DNA of 64,000 nucleotides from Cylindrobasidium torrendii FP15055 ss-10 (lineage: Eukaryota > Basidiomycota > Agaricomycetes > Agaricales > Physalacriaceae): the NCBI GenBank assembly GCA_000934385.1, contig KN880521.1, positions 26,579 through 90,578 of the forward strand, in the 5' to 3' direction. Positions 46,023 through 58,372 of this stretch are shown one piece after another. The notes beneath the pieces were generated by a model. The model made no database searches. It saw nothing but the letters and a program-made list of their open reading frames with translations, and was not told the origin of the DNA. Each line of letters opens with the position of its first letter. Position 1 is the stretch's first letter. The translations under genes were made by a program, and so were the position numbers.

Positions 46023-46692
46023 AACCTGAAATGTGGCTTTCAAATTACATTTACCGAAGCACCATTGTGTACATTCATCTATATAAAAACATAAACAACG
46101 TGTTTTCAGGCTACTTATCTTTTTTAATGCGTTGTCTCAATGCCAGCCTTCTGAAAGTTCAGCGCTTCAGCCTTCGAATACTTTATGATCTTGAAGCTTT
46201 CTCAGGCCAAGGTCTGCGCAGTGCGAAGACAAGGATTGACATTGATGAAGCGATGTCAAAGCTTCACGTTTCTGCGACTACATAGTACTGAGCGCTGAGA
46301 CTTGGGGCAGAAGCTATCGGACATGTACGCATGAACCTGAAGCAGCTGCTCTCGAGAACACATCTGCCTCCACGACGCAGCGGCAGTGCTATCCGAATGC
46401 GAACACGCCTCGAGTAACGGAGTTGGCGTGTTCGACCACGGTTCTGCGGAATCCGAAGTGTACATTCCACAGGAGTCTTCGGTCGGCGCTGCAGTCGGTC
46501 TGCGGATTCCAACCACATACTCTATTATTGACGATAGATGCAGCATTTTTCGCTGCACGCAAACAGAGAAAGCATACAGGGAATGAGAACGGCACAAAAC
46601 AAATGAGGACACTTGATGAAGGTTTAAGATTGCTATGAATACATGTAGTCCAACATGATACCACGAATTGAATGTCCCATCATATCGGCGGT
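46023..46692. other. Intergenic between convergent genes
   Basis: No gene is supported between F-box-like copy 3 and the BAP31-like gene. Confidence 0.45.
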
Positions 46693-47394
46693 TTAGTCGC
46701 CCTTCCTGCGCGGCACGTCCGAGCCCGTAGCCTTATTGTAGCGGTCCGCGAGACGGTTGTATTCGTCCGCCTGAGACTTGGCCTGGGACTTGAGGGCCTG
46801 GAGATCCTTCTTTGCTGAGTCCAATTCCTTTTGAAGTTTTACCTGCTAGGTGTCAGTAATGAACTATGGGAATGAATGACGCGACGTACAGGATCCGCTT
46901 TGCCACCCTTGGGCGCGTCTGTGCCCCTCACGGTGCGGAGTTCCTCTTCGGCGTGGATGAGGTCGATGATGATGGAGAATGTACGGGTGAGGACAAGCGA
47001 GAGGAAGAGAGTGAAACCGGTGAGATACACATTGCGCTGCGAGCTAGATGATGTCAACGACACGACTTGGCTGCGGGGACACGGATGACACGTACTAGAA
47101 TTTCCTCGCTGCAAAGTTTGTCTCAGTGCGAACATCGTGAGTGGCCGTGCCACTCTTCGCCTGCTCAGACTCGGCCGCGACGCGCCACATGCGCTGGAGA
47201 GCATCGAAAAATAGAATTGCGACGAAGATGAAGGATATTTTGAGCGCGTAGGCTACTTTAGCGATGATTGGCGACGTGGACAAGAAGGAAAAGAGTTTCT
47301 TCTTGACGTTGTGCGGCAGGGGCGTCACCAGCACGCAGAACGTCGCCATTTCCGCCGCCAGGAGCATAAACGTGAGCGAGTAGTAGATCGTCAT
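46693..47394 (-). CDS. BAP31-like ER membrane protein
   Basis: A homolog of B-cell-receptor-associated protein 31 (yeast Yet family), an ER membrane protein that helps sort and export membrane cargo. It starts MTIYYSLTFMLLAAEMATF and has three transmembrane segments: residues about 5-25, 45-65 (AYALKISFIFVAILFFDALQ) and 100-120 (VYLTGFTLFLSLVLTRTF). The family signature LTRTFSIIIDLI is clear. Three exons join as ARKF(Y)/SQRNVYLTG and GGKADP/QVKLQKELDSAKKD. The cytosolic C-terminus is a coiled coil (LQALKSQAKSQADEYNRLAD). It ends RRKGD, so the KKxx retrieval signal of animal BAP31 is not kept. It is divergent from UBP6. Confidence 0.9.
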
Positions 47395-47542
47395 CGTTGA
47401 GTTCAAGATGTGTATGACATGTTGCACGCGAGGCCAATTAATAGCCCCGCGCCTCGGCATCAGTCTGTGCCGGCTGATGAACCATCAATCACAGATCGCG
47501 ATGATTGCGTCAGCCAATCTGAACTCTTTAACCTTACGCGTC
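47395..47542. promoter_or_regulatory. Bidirectional promoter region between BAP31-like and UBP6
   Basis: 148 bp separate the two start codons. GCGAGGCCAATTAATAGCC contains a CCAAT-type box. No TATA box is seen on either side. Confidence 0.5.
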
Positions 47543-49227
47543 ATGGACGTGAATATCAAGCACGCTGGCAAGACCCACTCCGTTAGACTCGACCCGTCCG
47601 CGCCACCTGCGGCGTTCAAGGATGCGGTCTACCAAGTGACGGGGATTCCAGTCGACCGTATGAAAGTCATGGTCAAAGGTGGCGTTCTTAAGGTATGCCG
47701 TGCGTCTACGCATCGATTGCGGCGATTGAACACGTCTAGGACGACTCAGACTGGAATAAAATTGCGCCAAAAGAAGGACAGACGTTCATGGTCATTGGCG
47801 CAGCGGGTGAGTTACCCAAGCCTCCAGAGAAACCGATCACATTCATCGAAGGTGTGTGTCCAGACTTTCATTTCACTCGGTGCTTACTATGCAGATATGG
47901 AGGATACGGAACTTGCGGAAGCATTTGCCCGGCCAGTTGGATTGACCAAGTGCGTATTATCACGTCCCACCAGCGCGTTATTAACGGCTCTTTAGCCTAG
48001 GAAACACCTGTTACATGAATGCCACATTACAAGCTCTGCGCGTCGTCACGCCTATCCAGACAGCGCTTAACAAGGCCACACCAAACGCTCCCCTCGTCCG
48101 CCAGCTCCGTGACCTGTATTCTGGGATGACCAAGACCTCCGACTCAGTCGTGCCCTCTACCTTTTTGACCTCACTGCGCGCAGCTGTACCCCAGTTTGGC
48201 GAGGTCATCCGCGGCCACTACGCCCAACAAGACGCCGAAGAAGCATACACCCAAATTCTGAACTCCCTCCGAGAAGTGAATGACCCGGAAGACGCTTCCA
48301 AAAAGTTTCTCGAGCAGTGGATGATGGTCGACATCCAGCGCGAAACCAAGTTGGAGGGTAACGCCGACTCTGAACCACCCACTATCTCGACCGAGAAGGC
48401 GCTCAAAGTCGAATGTCACATCACGCTGCAGACCAACTACCTCTCGCAGGGCATCAGCAGCTCAATGGAGACCAAGCTCACCAAACGCTCGCCAACTCTT
48501 GGTGTCGACGCGCCGTATGTACAAACGACCAAGGTCACGCGCCTTCCTGCCTTCCTGTCTGTGCATCTCGTGCGCTTTGCCTGGCGCGCGGACGTGAATA
48601 AGAAGGCCAAGATCATGCGTCGTATCAAGTTCGACATGACCTACGATGCACTGGATATCTGCACCGAAGACTACAAGTCTAAGTTGCGGCCTGTGAACCG
48701 GAAGCTGGTCGACATCGAGAAAGCCCGGGCAGAGCGTCGGAAGATTCGTCTGCGGAAACGCGGGCTGACTGGTGCTGATGCAATGGACGTAGATGAGGGC
48801 GAGCCAGAGGCAGAGCAGCGCAAGAAGGAGAGGGCCGAGATTGGGGAACTTGTTGATGCGCAGGTGAAGGCAGACATTGGCTCGAGCCAGGGTGGCTTGT
48901 TCGACTTGGTAGCCATTGTCACACACAAGGGCGCTGCGGCTGATTCGGGCCATTACATCGGCTTTGCGAAAAAGAGTGCATTCCATGACCCCACATATGT
49001 TGATCGTGAGTACAATGGCCTCTAACAGTTTTCCGGGGCTAACATGGATTTCAGCGAACGCGCAGATCGACACGAAGGCATTGGACGATTACGAGGCTGA
49101 TGAAGATTGGTACAAGTTTGATGATGACAAGGTTTCGATATTCCCCCGGGACAAGCTCGAGACTCTTGCGGGTGGTGGAGAGGATTCGTCTGCCTACGTG
49201 TTGGTGTACAAGAGTCGGGTAGCATAG
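47543..49227 (+). CDS. UBP6: Proteasome-associated ubiquitin-specific protease UBP6/USP14
   Basis: A cysteine deubiquitinase that binds the 19S proteasome through an N-terminal ubiquitin-like domain and trims ubiquitin chains. The UBL is [17 protein letters not shown] through [24 protein letters not shown]. The catalytic domain begins at [19 protein letters not shown], where an intron precedes the Cys box. Further family blocks are [65 protein letters not shown] and [14 protein letters not shown]. The His box is [20 protein letters not shown] and the C-terminus has [13 protein letters not shown] and AYVLVYKSR. In-frame ATGs lie upstream, but the UBL start argues for 47543. A charged insert ([20 protein letters not shown]) lies before the His box. 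It shares its promoter with the BAP31-like gene. Confidence 0.93.
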
Positions 49228-51523
49228 ACAGTCTATAATAATGGATGAAGAGGAACATCCGAAGTGTATCATCACCGTCTCTACCTTTGCCCTTGCGCTT
49301 TCGCCTTCACAAGCATTATCAAATCAAGGAAATACCAGCTGTGTACCACTGCCAGTGACCCCACATCGCGATTTGTCAGGTCGCTGACCCTGAAAACTGT
49401 CTTAGATCTGTGCCACTCTCCTTTCCTTGTGTTCCATTTTCGTAATTATGCCCCACGCGACGCAGATCATGGCTCTTGGATGGGGAAATGGCCTCGATTC
49501 GGACACTCGCTAATGCGTCTTAGCTCAGTTTACATCTTGGAATCCCAGCGGCGGTCGACCGTGAGAATCTGCGCTCGGCATCCGGCCCGAAACCCCGAAC
49601 ACTCCTTAAATTTCTTGGTGGTGAATGCACTGTCTGTCCGTGTCAGATTTGAGGTACATACAATCGGTAACTCGTCGTATACAACATGTTGTGTGTCATC
49701 TCAGCATGTAGTACGGCTTGGTCCAACACATTCAACCCATGTACTACACGCTGGTCCGTGTATCGTTCTGGTATCGTTCTTCAAGCTCGCTCGGTCTTGC
49801 ACGCGAAGATGTATTCCTGAGACTGAGCGCATTTTCAAGACCTTTGCCAAGACAAGTATCGTCTGACGGTAGAAGCCGTTTGACCCCGGATTTGTGATCA
49901 ACTCTGACAGTTGTACCAGTCTTCGCTGTGTAGACATTCAGTGACTTTCAATTCTGATATTCTCTTGCAGTGTATTGAAAAGAGCTCCTTTTGGTATCTC
50001 AGAACTCCATGGAATAGAGAGTTATCGTATGTATGTGATTTTCGCTGCCCTCATACACAAAATTAGGGTGCCCGTTTCGCTTAATTCAGCGCCTGACCAA
50101 ATTTTGCCAAACATCGAATACGTCTCACCGAGAGCTATAAATGCCGTTGTTCATAGAGTCTTATTCAATGTTCGAGCGCTCGTCTTTGTTTACGTTCGCG
50201 AGTGTACTGGGGTCGGGCAGACCCTCCGTCCATGAGTTGTATTGATACGCACATTAAGAAAGCATTTATTTACTCCTGAAGCTGGAAATATTCACAGGCG
50301 AAGTCTAATTCAGATCGGCGTTGGGTGGTCAACTAGACACTACCTCGTGAAGGGGCGCAAACGTACGTATGGACAGGCTTCTTCTGTCAGAGGATTCAAA
50401 CAGTCCAGCGCGTATTCCACTCCCTTGAACTCTTTACCGGGCATTTATCGACCTTTCGTTAATGAAATGAGCATGTAATGCATGTTCCGACTATGTGGTA
50501 TCCTGTGTGGTTCGAGTCCACAGTGGATGGCTCCTAGACACTACTTCTAGCCAAAAAGCCAGAAGAATAGGGAAATCCGGGGGGTACACACACATCTCGA
50601 AGTTTCCTGAAAGTAGCGAGCCATGTGTGGACTTCTGGATCCTACGTAATACTTCCCATTCAGTCTGTCACTGACGTAACGCAAAAAGCGGATCAATCAA
50701 CATCGCAGTATGCCTTTCCCCGTATATATGTAAGTACACAATCCCAAGATATAAGTGCTATTCAGCAGGATACAAAGCAGTGATAAGTAGCCGCCCAGAG
50801 GTATTGTTACCTAGCACTCAGTTCTACTTACGTTTTTGTACGGCGCTTGCCTCCCGCAGCCAGCGAATCTGAACGAAAGAGGAAATGAATGCTTGTGCTA
50901 GTGTCGGAAAGTACCGAGGGCGCGCACGATCACCATATGTCGAGCAGATGGTTCAGAGATGGTTGCATACAAAGCACACAGCTGTCGGGTTACGTGCCGC
51001 TTGCAACATTGCACGCTCGAAGTCCCGCGACCCTTCTGCGGCTGAAGAGGAGCATTCTGTCACCGAGGAACATGATGCTCTGCTCTTCTAACTTGGGAAT
51101 ATAAGTACTAGCGCGCGCTCTAGTTGATGGCAACCTCTGTCTGCGCCCATGACATTTGTTTTTCGTTACAAGCGGTTTGATCAGGAATAGCAATAGTTAC
51201 TGCTCCATTGATAGCAATAGGCACAGTGCAATGGCGTATTCGAGCACATATACCGGACCCTGATCCTTCGTCTATTCAGACCAGTCCTTACCACGAAAAG
51301 TAATCAAACAGTCTCTTCGTTCAGCGCCGGATCTGGCACAGCTGTTCCTGCCGGTCGAAGCACATCGAAGGATAAGGTCACGGACTAGTACATTCGAGAG
51401 GTACTACAGTATCCTGGCATTACATGGAAGATATACAGTACGCAAAATTATTCACAAACTATTCTTAACAGGTGGGGTCAAGTGTCATAAGTGAGTTCCC
51501 CAAAACAGAGCCAGCGGCAATGA
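49228..51523. other. Longest gene-free stretch, about 2.3 kb
   Basis: Only weak frames occur. A perfect internal-promoter B-box-like motif, GGTTCGAGTCC, is at about 50509-50519, inside TGTGGTTCGAGTCCACA, but no acceptor stem or A box was found. Old transposon remains cannot be excluded. Confidence 0.4.
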
Positions 51524-53834
51524 TTAATACAACGAAGGCCTTTCCGTCTCTTCTCCAGACGGTGTTCTGCGCATGCTAAAAATCCCTCGCCGCGTAGGAC
51601 AGCTTTCATCTGTGCGTGACCTCCAAGACCCGACCAGCGACGCCCCGTAAAAGAGATGACCCTCGAAGACAATCGTTGAAAGGTCATTGTATCCACCTTT
51701 CTGCAAACCATACTGCGTCAGTGAAAACTGACAAGACAAAACCAAAATAGCGGTCGCGAGGATAGCCCACTTACAACCTCACGCTTCAGCACAATTCTCC
51801 CGTCCCTATACACTTTCCCATAGAATAAATATGCACCCCAAGCTTCGTCGTGGTCTTCAAGGGTCTGCGGAGTCGTGTATCAGTCTTTTGTATTTCCATT
51901 TGAAGCAACTATAAGGATGAGATAGGCGAACTCGTGAAGAAGCCCTGGCAAAAATGATATCGGTGCCACTGAGGCAGAAAGTGTCGAGTCTATTTCGACG
52001 AGATGACGGACCTGGCCTGTAACTATGCACCCCGAGAAATCGTCTGCACCAATAGGGAATTGCAAAAGTGATGTGTGCCCAACTTCTAGCTCGCGGGAAC
52101 GGTGGGGTTGCTATCATGGGTTAGCGTCAATCCTCCGCTGAGGATTGTCCGCCTACCTGGATGTCGCGTAGGCTCCATTCGAATGGATCGTCGTCCAGAC
52201 TTGTCAACGCGGGGCGTACATCAAGCTTGCATTGCATTGGTCGCTGGCAGATGAAGTCCGCCGCCGTAGCTTGATTCGGGGTGGCAAACGGCGCTATCTG
52301 AGCGGACCGTAAAATTAGCATTACCGACATATCACTCGGGACAAGCTATGTGAATATCCAAAGTTGAAGGCGCGACAGAATGTCCTCTGGGTTGTTCTTC
52401 CTCGGTCTCGCCGCCTATGGCTTTGGACCAAGGGTCGCTCTGTCCAAAGCTCATAACGCACACGACATCCAGAAGGACAAGCTATCGCGCCCTTCATTTT
52501 TTAAGATTCCTTTAGATTGCCCATGGAAAGAGGAAAGTGTATCCGCGGGGATGCAATGGTCGGGAAACTCGGAATCATGGATAAATGAGGAAAGGAAGAC
52601 TCACAAAATATGAGCCATCCCAGACCCCAGGGAGATTCATCAGGATGTATGTTTGCACCGACGGCTGCGGTGGCGCGGACGGTGTAATTGAGAGTACATT
52701 CAGACACGGGTCTGCACCTGGTAGAGGGTTCGGTCGAGCAATATAATCGGCGAAGAGTGGCGTCCGGAATGCCCTCCAGGAGTGGAAGTCTGCTTGGGTG
52801 GGGCCCGAGCGCTGACTGATATTCGCTGCGGCACGGTCAAGGGGCATGCCCGGGGGCTCCTGCAGCGTGTGCGCCTGGCGAAGCGCAAAATATAGCGTGC
52901 CAGCAGCACAGAGCGCTGGAGGCAGTCTCGGGCGAGGGCACTGGGCTTGTCCATAGAATACAACTGCGTCGAATAATGAATGATCTTCGCGGACAGCAAG
53001 TGATGCGTGTTTACTGTTAGGCCTGCCCTCGCTGAAAGCACAGGAACTTGGGGAAGCCGCTGTGTCATTAGTCTCGCACACGTGAGGATAGCAGCGTCGA
53101 GCGTCGACGAGATCTAAACCCTGTGGGAAAGTAAGATTCTGTGTGGGAAGTGGAAAGTGGTAGAAGTTGTTGAATGTCGGCAGACGATGAGAGTTGTCCC
53201 GAAGGCGTACCTTGTTCAAGAGCAAAGGCATCAATATGTCGGTTAATTTCTCGTGCCTCTCTTCATCCATGCCGAGTATGTCGTCTGGGCTTCGGGTGAG
53301 TGAATACATCCTGTCCGTGTCCGACAGCAGCGTACCCCGTTTGATTGTCAAAGCGACTAGCCAAAGCAAGAGCGAAACCCGCTCCTGACTGCCATTACCG
53401 CAGGACTTATCGAGAAATAGGACGTCTCCCGGTAGTAGGAGGGAACGACGCAAGAGGGTCGTTGCGTATTGGAGGAAGCCGGCTTCGCGAAGATGTGCCG
53501 CGCCCCCCTCCAGAACAAGGCCAAATGCCGTCCATAAATCTTGAGTGAGTGAATGTGTCGTCAAGTCGCTATCTCGAATACGCCGAAGAACGCGTAACCG
53601 GCGGAAGAGCTCGTCTGCGACTGCAGAGCTCTGGGGAACACCTTGAGAAATGAACGGGACGTTGAACAAGCGGCGGCATATGGTCGCGTATATGTGGGGA
53701 TTGGCGGCGATGGACAGCCGGAGATAAAACGTTCGGCCTGCCAGCATGAGGTGTAGAAGTGACTGCAAAGAAGAAGCACATAGGACGGCGATTAACTCGA
53801 GGACATCCGTTGGTAGAGAAGTGAGGGACGCCAT
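51524..53834 (-). CDS. F-box-like protein, family 2, copy 1
   Basis: 598 aa in five exons, all in phase 0: 52605-53834, 52157-52345, 52012-52110, 51775-51864 and 51524-51712. MASLTSLPTDVLELIAVLCA is a degenerate F-box (LP.DVLELIA), followed by LLHLMLAGRTFYLRLS and NPHIYATICRRLF. The rest has no known domain. The splice model was settled with the paralog at 56574-58372: DMSVMLILRSA, GCIVTGQ/TLEDHDEAWGAYLFYGKV, and the last-exon block FEGHLFYGASLVGSWR and GIFSMRR. The C-terminal half may be a substrate-binding fold. The upstream in-frame residues before M53834 are not needed. Proteins with this layout are numerous in Agaricomycetes. Confidence 0.8.
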
Positions 53835-54512
53835 GATATTGGCAGGTGCAGTGGGGAGTGTTCGAGGTAAACGGGGCACTACTTCAGCTTTTATAGCTTG
53901 TTCAAGGAGCACTACAAAGCATGTACGTGACACTGCAATGTACGTGGGAGCAGTTCTCGACAGTAATTAGATCTCAGTGACTGGGTTCAATGAGCGGCGA
54001 TTGCTAGATTGGGTAAATCCAATGCTTACCTTGCGGCGCTTCAAACAGTGTACGCTGGTAGCTCTAGGCAACATAAAGTGGTGCCGAGGACATTGCCACA
54101 CGCTGCATGTTCTACAAGTAGACCCACGGAATCGGAACGTATCCCTAGGCGTCCTCCAGCATCTTCAGATCTCGCAGCTGATGCTTACCAGGAGACTTTG
54201 ATACTGAAGTCTGACGAACGGGTCGACCCGCACTCCGACTCCAAGTGGGGGCGCGTCGCGACATGTTTCTGCTGAGAAACAACACCACCTCCAGACGCCA
54301 GGGGTTATATTTCCGACAAGGAGGTAGGAAGCACACTGCTAGTCAAAATTCATTATGATGCCCCCACAGCGGCCTCGGAAGCACGTAGCCATGCTATTCG
54401 TGATTGTATCGGTCCCTGAGTGACACCGCGTCGTACCAAAGAAACAGGTCGGATTCACTAAAACACAAACAATATCTAATCACAAATACATTCTTCCCTT
54501 GCGATACAATTT
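53835..54512. other. Intergenic, no supported gene
   Basis: The upstream region of the family 2 F-box-like gene and the 3' region of EFB1. Nothing else is seen. Confidence 0.45.
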
Positions 54513-55613
54513 TTACAGCTCTGCATCTCATCAGTATTGGGAGAGTAAGGTGCGCTGTGGACGTACTCTGCATGGCGGCTACATCAGAGCTCTGGACGTA
54601 GTCTTCGATGTCACCAATCTTGGACTGGAGGTCGTCGACGGAAACGAGTTCGTCCTCTGCGATAATATAAGCTCCGGAAAATAGGGACAGGTGGCCGAAC
54701 GTACCGATAACAATATTGATCTTGGTGAGGGAATATAAAATTAGCTTGGGAAGGAAGACATCATCGCAGCACACACCTGGAGCTTGTTGATACCTGTACA
54801 GAAGTGAGCCTCAAGGGAGTGGGGTCTGCTGCGAAAACGCACCATATCCAACCGGAACGAGCTTGCTAGCACCCCAAACAAGGCCCTCCATCTCGATGGC
54901 GCGAACAGCCTCTTCAAGAGCCTTCATGTCGGTCTCATCGTCCCAAGGCTTGACCTCCAGAGTGACGATAGACTGTTGGGTTGAAACTGGTGAGCCAGAG
55001 TCTATACCGATGCGGTAAGAACAGACCTTAGCGGCAGCCTTGGGCTTGCCAGCCTTCTTGGCGTTGTAAGCAGCGACGCGCTCAGCCTTGACGCGCTCGG
55101 CCTCGGCATCATCCTCATCTTCGGAGCCGAAGAGGTCCACCTCGTCGTCGTCGTCAGCGTCTGCCTTCGCTGCAGCAGGGGCAGCCGCGGCCGCGGCACC
55201 ACCAAGGAACGCGTCGCCAGCACTGCTAGAGCCGGGGAGGGATGCGAGCTCGTTAGAGTACGACTTGATGTGGGTATACCAGCGCGCGACGTTTGGGAAG
55301 ATCTCGGCGGCGTTGATCGCGTTGAAGACGGCAACATCAGCCTGCGAGGGCGTGTAACTGCGAATCAGGAGTTTCAGTAACAGTACTCAATAATTCGATA
55401 GGTAGAGTTAGAGTCAGAAAGCTAGGAAATGAGTGTCTGCAACGTGCACGGCGATGTCTAGTCGCCTCTAGGAAACACGGACCATAGCGATAATTAATCA
55501 TGGTTGAGAAGGGTGGTATCGGTGTGGATCCGGAGAATCTGGAGAAATACTCACCCCTCAACGTACGAACGAGTCGCGAGGTGCTGCTCAAGCTTGCTGA
55601 GATCGACGGGCAT
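54513..55613 (-). CDS. EFB1: Translation elongation factor 1-beta (eEF1B-alpha)
   Basis: The guanine-nucleotide exchange factor that recharges eEF1A with GTP during translation. ATG 55613 begins [20 protein letters not shown], then [20 protein letters not shown] and [20 protein letters not shown], the GST-C-like N-domain. An Ala-rich and acidic linker ([20 protein letters not shown]) leads to the GEF domain: [58 protein letters not shown], ending [14 protein letters not shown]. The C-terminal part is cut into several small exons: GINKLQ, INIVIE, and a last 8-nt exon that completes QKL-stop (acceptor ATGCAG, stop at 54513). Phases agree. Very strong family match. Confidence 0.95.
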
Positions 55614-56573
55614 GGTAGTGGTAAAGATGGGAGAGATGGATCACGATCAGCCTTGCTTTCACAACAATTTTTAATCGTTTTGATCGCAGCGGCACCATTT
55701 TGCCGGCGCGTCCTGTTCGATTCCCCCGCGTTGCATGTGCTTGGAATAAGTAAGTATGTATATCAAGCGTCATTCATTTACCTACGAGCTCCTACAAGCC
55801 TCCCGAGAGTTATTGGCTCACTGTTGCGCAGTGGATCTGCTTCTTGAGTCTAAGTTAACCTACTAGCATTTCGATGCAGTCCCGAAAGTCGTTCTATTTC
55901 CACAGAGTATGTCGATTGCGAAGTGTCAGTATGCTCTCGTACTTGCTCGCTACCTGCATCATGAGTTTTTTTATCGTATACACTGCCCTACTCTGTTAAT
56001 GATAGGCGGATCACCTTATCCCGGCCAAAGGCTGCCATCTGAATCGCACTGGCCAACATTTCAACTTGCTCATAGAAAATGTATGTAGCATTTTTTCTTC
56101 AATGTTCCGGTGCTTCTTTAAGATCAAATGGGCAGACCTTTATCATATTGACCGTCTATCCCTGGATACGACTGCACTTGGGATATAGCAGTCACCAGTG
56201 TGCCTTTAAATTCTCAAATCCGACGAAATGTACGTGGATGAACGATTCTTAAGGTCGTTCATACCAATTAAAATGCAATGCCGTGCAATAGCTCATGTTG
56301 CGCGCTGGGAAGCAGTCTCAATGATCGAAAATGAATAGGCGTCAAGGCAAACCTTTCACTTGCCTTCTACGCTCAAGAATGCTCTGGTATTCGACGAATA
56401 GTAATTAGGTCGTGATTCCAAGTTAATCATTACTGGAGGAGTCCATTTGGGTAAGATGTAGTTTTCGGTCCCCCGTCAGTTTACCGCATCCCTGTTGGGC
56501 GCCACCGTGGATTGCCGAATCTGATCGGCCCGAATCGCGATCAGCTGAGCCTCTTTCACCTGCGCCCATCATC
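55614..56573. other. Intergenic between divergent genes
   Basis: Promoter of EFB1 (pyrimidine-rich near 55640-55700 on the minus strand) and of the family 2 F-box-like copy 2. No further gene is supported. Confidence 0.4.
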
Positions 56574-58372
56574 ATGTCTTCGATAACGACACTACCGCAA
56601 GAAATACTTGAGCAGATAGCGTACACGGCTGCTACAGACACTATTTCCGGACCTCCTAGCTCTCTCCCATCTCTGCTCGCCCTAAATCATGACTTTCACG
56701 ACCGACTTTCCATGTCAAGCAATCCTACTCTATACGCCAGAATCTTCGCCTTCAAGTTTGATACATCCATAGCCTTCAAACGATTTGGGGTAGCTGCTCT
56801 TACTCAAGCAGTTCTTGCAATAGAGCTCAAACGAAGATTCACAATGTTCAAGCGATTACGAAGTCACAACGCCACCACCGATAGCCCGTTTTGTACCACT
56901 TCGGACACTGCTGAAATGCTTTACTACGCTTATCTGCTCATGCTGGAAAACGAAGGTAAAAACCAAACGCAACTTCGCGACTACGCCCAGATTGTTCCAT
57001 GGTTACACGATTACTGGTTCACCCCAAATGGCCAATCTCTCGGTGTTTACTCACTCCAGTCAAATACGTGGCCTGAGGACCACGACTGCAACTCGATAGC
57101 AATGTGGCTATACTGGTTCTTGTCCCGCCCTGGTATGCATACAGTTATGCACGCGCGAATCGTATGTGACTGTTCCAAGATCAGGACACAGACCACTTCA
57201 CCGGGGAGGAGCTGAACGTACTAAAGCTCTACTCTATCTCAGCTCATAAGGCAGGATCCTTCAACTTCGCACCGAACGCAAATTCTTACCAGACCGTCAG
57301 TTCCAACTTTCGAGCCTCGATTGGGCGGAGTTCAAGCCCTCGCCATGTTCCCCGACGCCTCTGGGGACAATAAAATACTACTCACAGGACATACATTTGG
57401 CACTACCTCCCTGCGCTGTACCAGCTGTAATGAGTTTCCTTCGTCTCGTCGATTTCGCATCCCGGCCGGCGGCGCCGAACAGATACAAAGCTCTCCACGA
57501 CTACGGGAACGATCTCGAAGGCGAATGGCTCAGATGCCTGCGTTTGGGAGGAAGCTGTCTGATAGACGCCGCTGGTCCAGCATTCATACCCGGAAGGTAT
57601 GCGCTTTCCCTTGTATCTGACGCTGGGGCGCTGATTGGAGCGTTGGACAGCTTGGAGGGCGCCTGGGAGGGTTTATTCACTGTAGGCTAATTTCCACCTT
57701 TTGTGTCCCTCGGAGGTTCTAACAGCGAGGTCGGTGTAGTACACGGAGTTCAATGCATATGCTGCGTTATTGCGCGGTGCGGCGCCGTCCGTGCTCACCG
57801 CGAGCTTGGTGGTGAAGCACCGCCAGACATGGATACTCAAAGAACATTATTTCGTTGATAATGGTGAGGATGAGACAGTCCTTCCACCTGGAGATCCACT
57901 GCATTCCTACTTGCCTGCCGAAGCGCAACTCAAAAAAGAGGAGAGTAATTTATTGGTGCTCGAGGGTGGGAAGACATACAAGTATGTGCGGACAGCTTTG
58001 GATCGTGCACGCATACGCGACATCATCGTAACGGGAAGAGTGCGTCCTTGTCGCATCTTAGTGTACCGGTATACTCACCCGAAGGCAGGGCCATTCCGCA
58101 TGGGGGGAGTTTGACCTGTTTGGGAGAATACGACCCTTCGACGGGTTTGTAAGTCTGTCAAAAGACTATGTGAGGCATCTTCAAATGGGCTCTCCTTCCC
58201 TTTTCGCAGTCAATCTGATTCATGACTTTTGTAGGTGGATGGTGAGCGCGGACGATGGATCTATCGGGGCTTCGTTGTCGGGAATAATCTAGCTGGGAGA
58301 TGGAGAGACTGTCTGAGTCCGCTCGAGGTACAGGGATACGAAGGCTGTTTTTCCATGTCGCGCAGACGGTAA
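56574..58372 (+). CDS. F-box-like protein, family 2, copy 2
   Basis: Paralog of 51524-53834. MSSITTLPQEILEQIAYTAA is the degenerate F-box, followed by LLALNHDFHDRLSMSSNPTL and YARIFAFKF. After exon 1 (to about 57123) the model uses DQDTDHFTGEELNVLKLYSI, then IKYYSQDIHLALPPCAVPAV, LDSLEGAWEGLFT/YTEFNAYAALLRGA, DIIVTGR/GHSAWGEFDLFGRI and DGF/VDGERGRWIYRGFVVGNN, ending GCFSMSRRR. The last four junctions match copy 1 in position and phase. The exon between about 57169 and 57345 is the least certain part. Residue identity to copy 1 is low, so the duplication is old. Function unknown beyond the F-box. Confidence 0.7.

Noticed and set aside
49264..49866. 200-codon plus-strand frame downstream of UBP6
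   Set aside because: Cys, Phe and Ser content looks random, there is no ATG context or splice pattern, and it begins within the UBP6 3' region.
50460..50540. Possible tRNA: TGTGGTTCGAGTCCACA is a perfect T-arm with a B-box
   Set aside because: No matching acceptor stem, anticodon arm or A box could be found in either direction, so it is at most a tRNA-like remnant.
51910..51952. Alternative donor GTTGCT in the family 2 F-box-like gene
   Set aside because: A weak donor. The GTCCGT donor at 52011 gives alignment with the paralog at the same codon and is preferred.
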